From Sphingomonas aurantiaca (lineage in GTDB: Bacteria; Pseudomonadota; Alphaproteobacteria; Sphingomonadales; Sphingomonadaceae): a stretch of DNA of 64,000 nucleotides. Below, in pieces: positions 16,506 to 25,467 of the stretch; position 1 is the stretch's first letter, and each line of letters starts with the position of its first letter. Below the pieces are notes generated by a model, which saw only the letters and a list, made by a program, of their open reading frames with translations, did not search any database and was not told the DNA's origin. Made by a program: the position numbers and the translations under genes. The stretch lies in assembly GCF_003050705.1 (NCBI RefSeq), contig NZ_QAOG01000005.1, forward strand, positions 62,001-126,000, written 5' to 3'.

Positions 16506-17584
16506 GCCCGCACCACCGCGAACAGGTCGAGATACGCTTCGGCGACCGCGCCGATCCGGTGGTGCGCGACCGACGCTGCGAGCTGCCCCGGATCGGGAGG
16601 CGATTGGTCCAACATTCGTGCGATCGCCTCCGCGAGCGCGGCGGTGTTGCCAAGCGCGACGACGCTGCCCGCTCCGGCCAAGTCGAGCAACCGCGTCGCC
16701 GGGGTGCAATCGGTCGCGACGACCGGCCGCCCCGCCGCCAGCGCCTCGACCAGCACCGCGGGATACCCCTCGAAATCGGATGCCAGCACGAACAGCCGCG
16801 CGGTATCGAGCCAAGGCCGGATATCGGCGACATAGCCCGCCAGCTCGACACGGTCGGCGATCCCCAGCGCGTCGGCCTGGCGCCGGAGCGCATCCGCCTC
16901 GGGGCCGTCACCGACGATCACCAGCCGCCCCGACCCGTCGGGCAGCGCGGCGAACGCTGCGATCAGGCGCGCAAACCCCTTTTCGGGGACCAGCCGACCC
17001 GCCGCCAGCACGACCGGTGGCCGGGTATTGGGGATCGGCGTCGGCGGCGGGTTGCCATCCGCCAGCGCGGGCAGCGCGATCGTGGTCGCGATAGCGTTGC
17101 GCAGGATCCTGTTGGCCTGATCGCGCGCGACATCGGACAGCGTCACGACCGCCTGCACGCGTCGCAGCAGATAGCGCATCCGATGCTCGAACGCCCATTG
17201 CCGCAGCCGTCCGCGTTGCGGCTTGTCGAGTGCGGCGCTCACCTGCGCGACGATCGGGATGCCCGAGCCGCCCAGCGCGGCAGCGACGGGCCAGTGAAAA
17301 TTGCCGGGGATGAACACGCCGTCGAACGCACGCCACGCAACTAACGCGCGCGCCGCGCGGGCCAAGCGAGTCCGCGAACCCCGGCCGCGCGGTATCGGCG
17401 GTTCGGCGAGAATGATCTCGACCCGGTCGCCCGCCAAGGCGCGGAGCGGCCCCGTGTCCGCCCCAGCGAAGATCGTCACCGCCGCTCCACGCTCCGCCCA
17501 CGCGGCGGCGAGACGGACCGCGACGCGCTCGGTGCCGCCCAGCGCGAAATCATGGAGGACGATGAGGATCGAGGGCGCAGCCAT
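16502..17584 (-). CDS. Glycosyltransferase family 4 (GT-B) protein
   Basis: 360 residues. LHDFALGGTERVAVRLAAAW at residues 10-29 is the usual GT4 acceptor-domain opening; VLAAGRLVPEKGFARLIAAF and ASDFEGYPAVLVEALAAGRP (E-x7-E) mark the donor domain. First gene of a two-gene unit with the GT4 at 15402-16505. Together with the CDP-glycerol transferase-like, GINT1-like and flippase genes, it suggests assembly of an oligosaccharide or capsule-like polymer. It diverges from the peptide-synthetase operon across 196 bases. Confidence 0.9.
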   Translation of the reverse strand: MAAPSILIVLHDFALGGTERVAVRLAAAWAERGAAVTIFAGADTGPLRALAGDRVEIILAEPPIPRGRGSRTRLARAARALVAWRAFDGVFIPGNFHWPVAAALGGSGIPIVAQVSAALDKPQRGRLRQWAFEHRMRYLLRRVQAVVTLSDVARDQANRILRNAIATTIALPALADGNPPPTPIPNTRPPVVLAAGRLVPEKGFARLIAAFAALPDGSGRLVIVGDGPEADALRRQADALGIADRVELAGYVADIRPWLDTARLFVLASDFEGYPAVLVEALAAGRPVVATDCTPATRLLDLAGAGSVVALGNTAALAEAIARMLDQSPPDPGQLAASVAHHRIGAVAEAYLDLFAVVRA

Positions 17585-17710
17585 GACCGCGCGGTTAGCG
17601 CCGACCCCGCCCCGAAGCCAAGCTTAGTTACGTCGAACCCCCGGTCGAACGATACCCCGCCCGTCTGCGAACGCTATGCATGAGGCGACCCGCAGCCAAC
17701 TATTGCACTC

Positions 17711-17725
17711 GATCCTGATAGGATC
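17711..17725. promoter_or_regulatory. 15-bp palindrome before the Pls/PosA operon
   Basis: GATCCT-GAT-AGGATC, a perfect 6+6 inverted repeat, 55 bases before the synthetase start in the 196-base divergent gap. It could be an operator for the synthetase operon, the glycosyltransferase pair or both. GATC-rich words are common in this genome, which lowers the confidence. Confidence 0.35.
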
Positions 17726-17780
17726 ACTTGGGCATCAACACAGGTAGCAAATCCCGCGACAGTTCGGCTAAGGCCAATTC

Positions 17781-20700
17781 ATGCAGCAGGACACTTCGGT
17801 AAGCCCCTCGGATCATGCAACTTTGCCGCAGCGTGGCATTGCGTCGATCGCCCCCGCGCCGGCGCTGCGCGCCGCCGAACCCTATGCCCGCGACGAACTG
17901 CTGCACGAGATTTTCGACGCTACGCGCGCCGCGGATCCCGACGCCGTTGCGCTCCGGCTGATCGGCGCAGACGAGGAACACGACCGCAAGACGCGCTGGA
18001 CCTACACTGATCTCGCGACGCGCAGCCTCGGGCTCGCGCATCGCCTGCGCGCGATGGGGATCGGCCGTGGCGACCGCGTCGTGCTGTGCCTGCCGCGCGG
18101 GCTCGACCAGTATATGGCGATCCTCGGCGTGCTGCGCGCCGGCGCCGCTTATGTACCTGTCGACTGGGGCTATCCGCAGGACCGCATCGACTTCATCGTC
18201 GAGGACAGCGAGGCCGCGCTCACGATCACCGTCGCCAGCCGCGTCGGCACTCTGAAGGGCGCCACGCTCGCGCTCGACGCGGCACTTGGCGACTTGGCAG
18301 CGGAACCCTCCGAACCGATCGGCCGCGACGTCACGCAGGCCACGCCGCAGGACCTTGCCTACATCATCTACACCTCGGGCACGACCGGCCGGCCCAAGGG
18401 CGTGATGATCACGCACGGCAATGCGTGCCACCTCGTCCGCTCCGAAAGCGCGATCCTCGATCTCACCCCTGCCGACATCGTGTTCGGCGGGTTCAGCCTC
18501 GCCTTCGACATGTCTGTCGAGACGATGTGGAGCGCGTTCTTCGTGGGCGCCGTCGTGCTGGTCGCGACCGAAGCGCTGGCGACCAGCGGCCCCGATGTCG
18601 CGATCGCGCTCGCCGAGGCGGGCACGACGATCTGGCACGTCGTCCCTTCCCTGATCGCGCTTGTCGAGCATCCGGTGCCGACGCTGCGGCTGCTCAACAT
18701 GGGCGGCGAGGCGTGCCCCGCCGATCTGCCGCGCCGGCTCGCGCGCCCCGGCCTCCGCCTGCTCAACACCTATGGCCCGACTGAGACGTCGGTCACCGCG
18801 ACCTGGACCGAGGTGTTTCCCGGCAAGCGAATCACGATCGGCAAACCGCTGCCCGGCTACACCGCCTGGGTGGTCGACGAGCACATGCAGCCGGTCGCCG
18901 ATGGCCAGGAGGGCGAACTCGTCATCGGCGGCCCGGGCGTCGGCGTCGGCTACGTCAACCGCCCCGATCTGACTGCCGAGAAGTTCATCATGACTCCGTT
19001 CGACGGCCCCTCGGGCGCGCCGGCGCGGATCTACCGGTCGGGCGATCTGGTGAAGCTCGACGCGGCGGGCGACATCGATTTCGTCGGCCGGATCGACACG
19101 CAGGTGAAGATCCGCGGCTTCCGCGTCGAACTCGCCGAGATCGAGGCGGTGATCGGCGAATGGCCGGGCGTCGCACAGACCGTCGTCCAGCTCTTCACCG
19201 ATGACGACGGCGCGGAGTTCCTCGCCGCCTTCCTGATCGCGCGCCCGGCCGAGGAGATCGACCTTGTCGGCCTCAAGGCGCGCGTCGCCGAGCGGCTCCC
19301 CAATTACATGCGCCCTGCGGGCTATCAGTTGCTGTCGCACCTGCCGACGCTCCCCGCCTCCGGTAAGGTCGACCGTAAGGCGCTGGTGAAACCCGAGATC
19401 ACTGTGACCTCGGACCGCGAGATGGTGCCGCCCGCCACCCTGATCGAGCAAAGCCTGCACCGCGTCTGGAGCGAGGCGTTCGCGCCGCAGCCCGTCTCGG
19501 TGCTCGACGACCTGTTCGAGGATCTCGGCGGTCATTCGCTCAAGGCCGCGCGGCTCGTCTCGGCGGCACGCAAGGTCCGCGGGCTCGAAGGGCTCTCGCT
19601 CGAAGACGTTTACGCCGCGCCCACCATCCGCGCGCTGGCGCTCCGCATCGGCGGCACCACGCCGGTCGCGATCCTAGACGAGACCAGCTTCCACCACATC
19701 GCCCCGTGGAAGCGCCGGCTGTGCGTCGCCGCACAGACGCTCGCGCTGCTGCCGATCTACACGCTGGCGGGGCTCCAGTGGTTCTCGCCCTATCTCGCCT
19801 ACACGCATCTTGCCGGCGACATGCCGCGGGTCGACGCGCTGATCCTCAGCGGGCTGTTCTTCACGGTCGTACCGATCGCGTCGATGATCCTGTCGATCGC
19901 GCTCAAATGGCTGATCGTCGGGCGGTTCAAGGTGGGCGATTACCCGCTCTGGGGCAGCTATTATTTCCGCTGGTGGCTGGTCCGCCGGATCATCGGCGTC
20001 ACCGCGACGCCGTATCTCGCGGGCACGCCGATGATCCGCGGCTATTACCGGATGCTCGGCGCGACAATCGGCAAGCGCGTCCATATCGGCACCGGGATCA
20101 TCGATACCGCCGACCTACTGCACGCCGACGACGATTCGATCATCAGCGACCAATCGGTGCTGTCGACCAGCTCGGTTGAGCGCGGGTTGCTCCGCCTCGG
20201 TACGGTCACGCTCGGCAAGGGGGCGTTCGTAGGATCGATGGCGGTGGTCGGCCGCAACGCCGCGCTTGGCGACGATGCGATGCTCGACGACCTGTCCGCG
20301 CTGCCCGCCGATACCGTGATCCCGGCCGGCCAGCGCTGGGCCGGCTCGCCCGCCGCGCATGACGGCGACGCGCCACGTCGCCCGGCCACCCCCGCCCCGC
20401 GCCGTCTCGGCCCGGCGATCGGCCTGCTGCTGTGCGCTTTGATCCTGCCGCTCGTCGCGATCCTGCCGATCGCGCCGGGCCTCATCACGCTGATGGAGAT
20501 CGACTGGGCGACCAGCGGCTATGCCTATATCGCGATCACGCCGCTGCTCGCTGTCACCTATGTCGTGATGATGTGCGTGCTGACGGTGGCGGCGAAACGC
20601 CTGATCCTCGGCCGCGTTGCGCCCGCGACCTATGCGCTGAACAGCGGATTCTACGTCCGCTACTGGTTCGTCCAGCAGATCAACGACCTCGCGCTGCGGC

Positions 20701-21806
20701 TGCTCCACCCGATCTTCGCGACGCTGTACGTGGTGCCCTGGTACCGCGCGCTCGGCGTGAAGGTCGGCCGTCGCGCCGAAATCTCGACCGCCAGCGCGAT
20801 CGTGCCGGACTTGGTCGAGATCGGCGAGGAGAGCTTTATCGCGGATTCGGTGATCTTCGGCGCTGCGCGGATCGGCCACGGCACGATCGAACTCGCGCAT
20901 ACCAAAATCGGCCGCCGCAGCTTCATCGGCAATTCCGCGCTGTTGCCAAGCGGCACGCAGATCGGCGACGAGGTGCTCGTCGGCGTCCTCTCGAAGCCGC
21001 CGAGCGATCCGGCACTCGCGACCGAGGCGGGCAGCACCTGGTTCGGCTCGCCCGCGATCAAGCTGCCCGTGCGACAGGTCAACACGATGTTCGACGAGGG
21101 CGCGCGGTTCAATCCGTCGCGCGCGCTGATCGCCACGCGCCTGTCGATCGAGGCGGTCCGCACCACCTTGTCGCTGACCGCGTTCCTCGTCTTCTTCAGC
21201 CTGTTGCTGTCGGTGGTCGGCGATCTCGACGAGTTTGATAATGGCGGCCTGGTGATCGCGGCCAGCTTCCCGTTCCTGTATGTCGGCTTCTGCCTCGCCT
21301 GCGGGATCTTCGTGCTCGCGCTTAAGTGGGTGGTCGTCGGCCGCTACAAGGTCACCACCGCGCCGCTCTGGAGCACCTTCGTCTGGCGCACCGAGCTGGT
21401 CACCGCGACCTACGAGAATCTCGCGGTCGCCAACCTGCTCGAGCCGTTGCGCGGGACGCCGTGGATCGCGCTGTACCTGCGGCTGATGGGCGCGCGGATC
21501 GGCAAGCGCTGCTACATCGACACGACCGACCTGACCGAGCACGACCTCGTCGATATCGGCGACGACGTCGCGCTCAACGACTTTGCCGGCCTGCAGACGC
21601 ATCTGTTCGAGGACCGGGTGATGAAGGTCGGGGCGATCCGTGTCGGCGACCGCGCGACGATCGGCTCGCTCGCGATCGTGCTCTACGACGCCGAGATCGG
21701 TGCGGACGCGCAGCTCGGCGACCTGTCGGTGGTGATGAAGGGCGAGACGCTGCCCGACGGCACCAGCTGGGACGGGAGTCCGGCACGGATATCGGTCGCG
21801 GCGTGA
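17781..21806 (+). CDS. Pls/PosA family non-ribosomal peptide synthetase
   Basis: 1341 residues. Adenylation domain about 40-540 (YTSGTTGRPKG at 197-207; FDMSVETMW with Asp243, the residue that holds the substrate amino group; NTYGPTETS at 329-337; YRSGDLVKLD; GKVDRKAL at 528-535). Carrier domain 550-625 with phosphopantetheine Ser586 in GGHSL. No condensation or thioesterase domain. The C-terminal 700 residues are a membrane region made of three similar modules (about 645-860, 875-1095, 1130-1340). Each has membrane helices, an LxxxxxGR(F/Y)-like turn, a left-handed beta-helix hexapeptide stretch, and ends in GSPA (855, 1089, 1332). This is the layout of poly-epsilon-lysine synthetase Pls and relatives, which make amino-acid homopolymers or amide products. 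The substrate is unknown. Confidence 0.9.
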   Translation: MQQDTSVSPSDHATLPQRGIASIAPAPALRAAEPYARDELLHEIFDATRAADPDAVALRLIGADEEHDRKTRWTYTDLATRSLGLAHRLRAMGIGRGDRVVLCLPRGLDQYMAILGVLRAGAAYVPVDWGYPQDRIDFIVEDSEAALTITVASRVGTLKGATLALDAALGDLAAEPSEPIGRDVTQATPQDLAYIIYTSGTTGRPKGVMITHGNACHLVRSESAILDLTPADIVFGGFSLAFDMSVETMWSAFFVGAVVLVATEALATSGPDVAIALAEAGTTIWHVVPSLIALVEHPVPTLRLLNMGGEACPADLPRRLARPGLRLLNTYGPTETSVTATWTEVFPGKRITIGKPLPGYTAWVVDEHMQPVADGQEGELVIGGPGVGVGYVNRPDLTAEKFIMTPFDGPSGAPARIYRSGDLVKLDAAGDIDFVGRIDTQVKIRGFRVELAEIEAVIGEWPGVAQTVVQLFTDDDGAEFLAAFLIARPAEEIDLVGLKARVAERLPNYMRPAGYQLLSHLPTLPASGKVDRKALVKPEITVTSDREMVPPATLIEQSLHRVWSEAFAPQPVSVLDDLFEDLGGHSLKAARLVSAARKVRGLEGLSLEDVYAAPTIRALALRIGGTTPVAILDETSFHHIAPWKRRLCVAAQTLALLPIYTLAGLQWFSPYLAYTHLAGDMPRVDALILSGLFFTVVPIASMILSIALKWLIVGRFKVGDYPLWGSYYFRWWLVRRIIGVTATPYLAGTPMIRGYYRMLGATIGKRVHIGTGIIDTADLLHADDDSIISDQSVLSTSSVERGLLRLGTVTLGKGAFVGSMAVVGRNAALGDDAMLDDLSALPADTVIPAGQRWAGSPAAHDGDAPRRPATPAPRRLGPAIGLLLCALILPLVAILPIAPGLITLMEIDWATSGYAYIAITPLLAVTYVVMMCVLTVAAKRLILGRVAPATYALNSGFYVRYWFVQQINDLALRLLHPIFATLYVVPWYRALGVKVGRRAEISTASAIVPDLVEIGEESFIADSVIFGAARIGHGTIELAHTKIGRRSFIGNSALLPSGTQIGDEVLVGVLSKPPSDPALATEAGSTWFGSPAIKLPVRQVNTMFDEGARFNPSRALIATRLSIEAVRTTLSLTAFLVFFSLLLSVVGDLDEFDNGGLVIAASFPFLYVGFCLACGIFVLALKWVVVGRYKVTTAPLWSTFVWRTELVTATYENLAVANLLEPLRGTPWIALYLRLMGARIGKRCYIDTTDLTEHDLVDIGDDVALNDFAGLQTHLFEDRVMKVGAIRVGDRATIGSLAIVLYDAEIGADAQLGDLSVVMKGETLPDGTSWDGSPARISVAA

Positions 21807-22399
21807 CTCCGATCTGGCACGACGGCCCACTCTGCCACCTCGATTGGGATGGGCGGTCGGCGGTCGCGTGGAGCGTCGCCGAGACGGGGCCACTCGCCGC
21901 TGGCCTTGACGGCGACGCCCGCGCGATCCGGCACGGCCTCGCCCGGTCGCTGATCGGCAGGCTCGCCGTTGGAACCGTCGCTGTTCGGCTGACCCGCACC
22001 ACCGCCGGCGCCCCCGTCGTTACCGCGCCGGAGGGTTGGCATCTGAGCCTTTCCAGCCGCGGCGAGCACTGCCTCATCGGCGTCGCGCGCGAGCCGATCG
22101 CGGTCGATCGCGAAGTCGTCGACGACCACGCGCCGCTTTGGGACATGCTCACCTCGACCGAAGCCGACGACCTCCGCCGCCTGCACTCCTCTTCGCAACC
22201 GCGCGAATGGCTCAGGCGCTGGACGATCAAGGAAGCGCACGCCAAGCTCATCGGCGATCCGCGCCGCATCCGCCCCGAAGCGATCGAGACGATCGTCCGC
22301 GATCCGGTCAACGCCGTGGCGCGTTTCGAAGGCACCTCGCACTGCTGGAGCCGTTCAACCGGCGACGCGATCGAAACCGTCGCACTCTGGAGCCGTTGA
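21803..22399 (+). CDS. 4'-phosphopantetheinyl transferase superfamily protein
   Basis: 198 residues from GTG 21803, which overlaps the synthetase stop as GTGA. The Sfp-type signatures are present: the metal-binding Asp/Glu segment in VAREPIAVDREVVDD (about residues 92-106) and WTIKEAHAKLIG (about 139-150). The role is transfer of phosphopantetheine from CoA to a carrier-protein serine, here almost certainly Ser586 of the adjacent synthetase. Dedicated transferases next to their synthetase are common. The first acidic motif is slightly divergent (VDRE rather than VDIE). Confidence 0.85.
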   Translation: MTPIWHDGPLCHLDWDGRSAVAWSVAETGPLAAGLDGDARAIRHGLARSLIGRLAVGTVAVRLTRTTAGAPVVTAPEGWHLSLSSRGEHCLIGVAREPIAVDREVVDDHAPLWDMLTSTEADDLRRLHSSSQPREWLRRWTIKEAHAKLIGDPRRIRPEAIETIVRDPVNAVARFEGTSHCWSRSTGDAIETVALWSR

Positions 22400-22939
22400 G
22401 TGACCATGATCCTGACCCGCCGCTACGAAGCGAAGGACCGCGCCGCCGTCCTCGCCATCTTCGATTCCAACCTCCCCGACTATTTCGGTGCAGGCGACCG
22501 CGAATGGCTTGAGGAGACGCTCGATGATCCCGATGGCCCCGCCTTCGTCGTCGACGTCGACGGTGTCCCCGGCGCGTTCGGCGGCTACGAGATCTGGGAG
22601 CATTACGACAAGGCGCTGCTGTTCTGGGGCATGGTCGCACGCGCGCACCACGGCTCGGGTATCGGCAAGCTGCTGCTGTTCGAGCGGCTGCTCCACGTCG
22701 CGACCAGCGCCGAACTGGCCACGCGCTATGTCACCGTCGATACGTCGCCGCAGGTCTCGCCCTTCTTCCAGCATTGCGGGTTCGAACTGACCAGCGTCTG
22801 GCCCGGCGGCTATCGCTCCGGCATGGACATGCACGAACTCCGCTTCGATCTTGCCGCGACATCGCCGGCTGACCTGACGGTAGCGCGCGATGCAGCGCTC
22901 GCCCGGTGTTTCGCCGGGTCGACGGCAGGGCGACCATGA
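22400..22939 (+). CDS. GNAT family N-acetyltransferase
   Basis: 179 residues from GTG 22400, immediately after the transferase stop, with GGAG (22389-22392) seven bases before it; an ATG at 22406 is a shorter alternative. Motif A of the GNAT fold is seen as GMVARAHHGSGIGKLLLFERLL, holding the R/Q-x-x-G-x-G/A-like acetyl-CoA loop (HHGSGIGK), followed by the motif B-like FFQHCGFELTSVWPGG. Within this operon it may acetylate the synthetase product or give self-protection; this is inference. It overlaps the photolyase start by four bases. Confidence 0.85.
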   Translation: MTMILTRRYEAKDRAAVLAIFDSNLPDYFGAGDREWLEETLDDPDGPAFVVDVDGVPGAFGGYEIWEHYDKALLFWGMVARAHHGSGIGKLLLFERLLHVATSAELATRYVTVDTSPQVSPFFQHCGFELTSVWPGGYRSGMDMHELRFDLAATSPADLTVARDAALARCFAGSTAGRP

Positions 22940-24423
22940 CCGCGCGTTTTCCCGGCGCGCTGGCCGCCTGGGCAGAGGCCGCGCGCGTACGATCGCTGAA
23001 CGCGCACGATGTCCGCCCGGCGGCACGCTATGTCCTGTGCTGGCTGCAACAGGCGTTGCGCGCACGCGACAACCCGGTGATCGACGCCGCGATCTGCCTA
23101 GGGAACGATCTGGGGCTTCCCGTGCTCGTCTATCACGGGCTGCGCGAGGATTACCCTTACGCATCGGATCGCCTGCATCGGTTCATCCTGGGGGCGAGCC
23201 GCGATCTCGCGCGCGAATGTCGCCAGCGTGGGCTGGCCAGCGTCCACCATGTCGACCGCGCGGCGATGCGCGAAAAGGGGCTCGTCTATCGCCTGGCGGC
23301 GGACAGCGCGGCGGTGCTGGTCGAGGATCAGCCGACCTTCGTGGCTCGCTGGCAGTCGGCGCGGTTCGCCGCGCGCAGCGATCGCGCGGTCTTCGCCGTC
23401 AACGCCGCCTGCCTGGTGCCGCCTGCGCTTCTGGGCAACGATATCGGCTCGACCAGCGCATTTCGGCGACGTCATGAGGCCGTCCGCGCGGACTGGCTGA
23501 GGGCTTCGGACATGAGGCCGACGGTCCCCGCCTATGAAGGCCCTCTCCCGTTTACGCCCGATCGGCTTGGCACCAGCACGGATGCCGAGATCGACCGTCT
23601 GGTCGCCGCGGCCGACATCGACCATTCGCTGCCGCCGAGCGCGATGTTCCCGCTCGGTCGTGACGGCGCGGTCGCGAAACTCGAACGCCTGATGGACGCG
23701 GTGCTGCCGACCTACGCGGCCGTGCGCAACGATGCGACCAACCCGGCCGGCGCGAGCACGCTGTCGCCCTATCTGCATTTCGGCATCGTCGGCCCGCGCG
23801 AGATCATGGCGACGGTCGCGGCCGCAGACGCCCCCGCAGGCGCCAAGGAAAAGCTCGCCGACGAGCTGCTGACGTGGCGCGAATGGTTTCATTACCAGGC
23901 GCGCGCGCTGGTCGCGCCGGAGGGGTATGACCGGATCTCGGGATGGGCGCGCGATACGCTGAAGGCGCACGCCACGGACCCGCGGCCGGAGGTCGAGACG
24001 CTCGACGCGCTGCTGCACGGCGAGACGCGCGACGAAAGCTGGAACGCCTGCCAGCGCCAGTTCCTCGTCGATGGGTGGATGCACAACAATCTGCGGATGT
24101 ACTGGGGCAAGCGGATCATCGCGATGACGCCCAACCCGCAGACCGCCTGGGCGACGGCATGCTATCTGAACGACCGGCTCAGCCTGGATGGCCGCGATCC
24201 CTCCACCTATGGCAATATCGCGTCGTCGTTCGGCGGTGGATCGCCCGGCAAGGACGGGCCTGCCATCTACGGCAAGGTGCCGACCCGGTCGGACGGATCG
24301 ACCCGCCACCGCACCGATGGCCCCGCATGGCTGCACGCTGCCGCCACGCGTTCGGGCCCCGAACTGGTGGTTCCGGACGCTGTGCCGACCGACCTGTATC
24401 TAGCTGGAAAACCCCCGCGCTAA
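22936..24423 (+). CDS. Class II deoxyribodipyrimidine photolyase
   Basis: 495 residues. Light-driven repair of cyclobutane pyrimidine dimers using FADH. Class II features: RYVLCWLQQALRARDNP near residues 30-46 (the class II W-Q-x-A-x-R-x-x-D-N signature), TWREWFHYQ, then WARDTLKAHATDPRP, ESWNACQRQFLVDGWMHNN, LRMYWGKRI, CYLNDRLSLDGRDPSTYGNI. The ATG at 22936 makes an ATGA overlap with the GNAT gene, so it is translationally coupled to the synthetase operon. That company is unusual for a DNA-repair enzyme; a related flavoprotein role cannot be excluded from sequence. Confidence 0.88.
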   Translation: MTARFPGALAAWAEAARVRSLNAHDVRPAARYVLCWLQQALRARDNPVIDAAICLGNDLGLPVLVYHGLREDYPYASDRLHRFILGASRDLARECRQRGLASVHHVDRAAMREKGLVYRLAADSAAVLVEDQPTFVARWQSARFAARSDRAVFAVNAACLVPPALLGNDIGSTSAFRRRHEAVRADWLRASDMRPTVPAYEGPLPFTPDRLGTSTDAEIDRLVAAADIDHSLPPSAMFPLGRDGAVAKLERLMDAVLPTYAAVRNDATNPAGASTLSPYLHFGIVGPREIMATVAAADAPAGAKEKLADELLTWREWFHYQARALVAPEGYDRISGWARDTLKAHATDPRPEVETLDALLHGETRDESWNACQRQFLVDGWMHNNLRMYWGKRIIAMTPNPQTAWATACYLNDRLSLDGRDPSTYGNIASSFGGGSPGKDGPAIYGKVPTRSDGSTRHRTDGPAWLHAAATRSGPELVVPDAVPTDLYLAGKPPR

Positions 24424-24573
24424 CGACGCTTGGCGCGGGGTCCACAGACTGCCAACGTGGGCGATGCAACGTGCAGACATCGCTGAATATCTTCTCGGTC
24501 CGGCGGTTTCTGTCCGAACGCAAATTCGTCGCGCCATCGCGCATCTCATGGCGCGTCGATACGTTACCACGGC

Positions 24574-25455
24574 ATGAGCCACAAAGCTGAAGTCCGATAT
24601 CCCTACCGCCCGATCACCGATCGCGCCGACTATGACTGGCCCGAAGGCAAGCGTTTGGCGATCTACCTCGGCGTCAATCACGAGGTTTTCGACTTTGGCG
24701 GCAGCCTGGGTGCGGAGCTCGCGCCGTCGCAGACCGACCCCGATGTCATGAATTATGCGTGGCGCGATTACGGCAACCGGGTCGGCGCGTGGCGGTTGTT
24801 CGATCTGTTCGACAGACTCGATTTGCGCACGACCGCGCTGCTGAACGCCGACATCCTCGATCGCTGTCCGGGCCTCGCCGAAGCTTGTCGCGATCGCGGC
24901 GACGAAATTGCGGCGCATGGCCGGACCAACGCCGTAGCGCAGGGCACGATGTCGCTGTCGGACGAACGCAGCATGATCGCGGATGTCACACAGCGGCTGG
25001 CGACGCTTGGCGTCCGTCCGACGGGATGGCTTGGCCCCTGGATCTCGGAAAGCAACGATACGCCCGACCTGCTCGCCGAAGCGGGGTATCGCTATGTGCT
25101 GGACTGGGCGCATGACGATCAGCCGACCCGCCTCGCCACCGCGCACGGCGGCCTGTTGTCGATCCCCTATTCGCAGGAGATCAACGACCTGCCCGCCGTG
25201 ATCCAGCGCCATCAGGAAGCCGACGGATTTGCGAGGATGATCCGAGCGGCAGTCACGCAACTATTGTCAGAAAGCGACCGCCGCCCCTCGGTCCTCGGGA
25301 TCGCGCTGCATCCGTATATCATGGGTCAGGCGCACCGCGTCCCCGCGCTCGCCGGCATATTGCAGGAGCTGCGCGAGGCGAACGATCCACGGATCTGGTG
25401 GACGACGGCAGGCGCGATCGCCGAGCATGTCGAGGCGCACGACCTGGCGGTCTGA
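24574..25455 (+). CDS. Polysaccharide deacetylase family protein, PuuE-like
   Basis: 293 residues, NodB-fold family. The layout resembles the allantoinase/PuuE branch rather than chitin deacetylases: YPYRPITDRADYDWPEGKRL, DYGNRVGAWRLFDLFDR, RGDEIAAHGRTN (metal-site histidine), GWLGPWISES, and ALHPYIMGQAHR near the C-terminus. No signal peptide is visible, so a cytosolic amidohydrolase-type role is more likely than cell-wall deacetylation. The 150-base gap from the photolyase contains an inverted pair GCGCCAT/ATGGCGC (24531-24537, 24548-24554), so it may be a separate transcription unit. Substrate unknown. Confidence 0.8.
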   Translation: MSHKAEVRYPYRPITDRADYDWPEGKRLAIYLGVNHEVFDFGGSLGAELAPSQTDPDVMNYAWRDYGNRVGAWRLFDLFDRLDLRTTALLNADILDRCPGLAEACRDRGDEIAAHGRTNAVAQGTMSLSDERSMIADVTQRLATLGVRPTGWLGPWISESNDTPDLLAEAGYRYVLDWAHDDQPTRLATAHGGLLSIPYSQEINDLPAVIQRHQEADGFARMIRAAVTQLLSESDRRPSVLGIALHPYIMGQAHRVPALAGILQELREANDPRIWWTTAGAIAEHVEAHDLAV

Positions 25456-25467
25456 CCGCCGCCAATC

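Noticed and set aside
17724..19535. Minus-strand frame of 603 codons opposite the adenylation domain
   Set aside because: The adenylation motifs on the plus strand are unambiguous; the opposite translation is Arg/Asp/Gly-rich with no motif.
24574..25455. Polysaccharide deacetylase-family gene as part of the Pls/PosA operon
   Set aside because: It is on the same strand, but a 150-base gap with an inverted repeat separates it, while the other operon genes overlap or abut. No shared function is evident.
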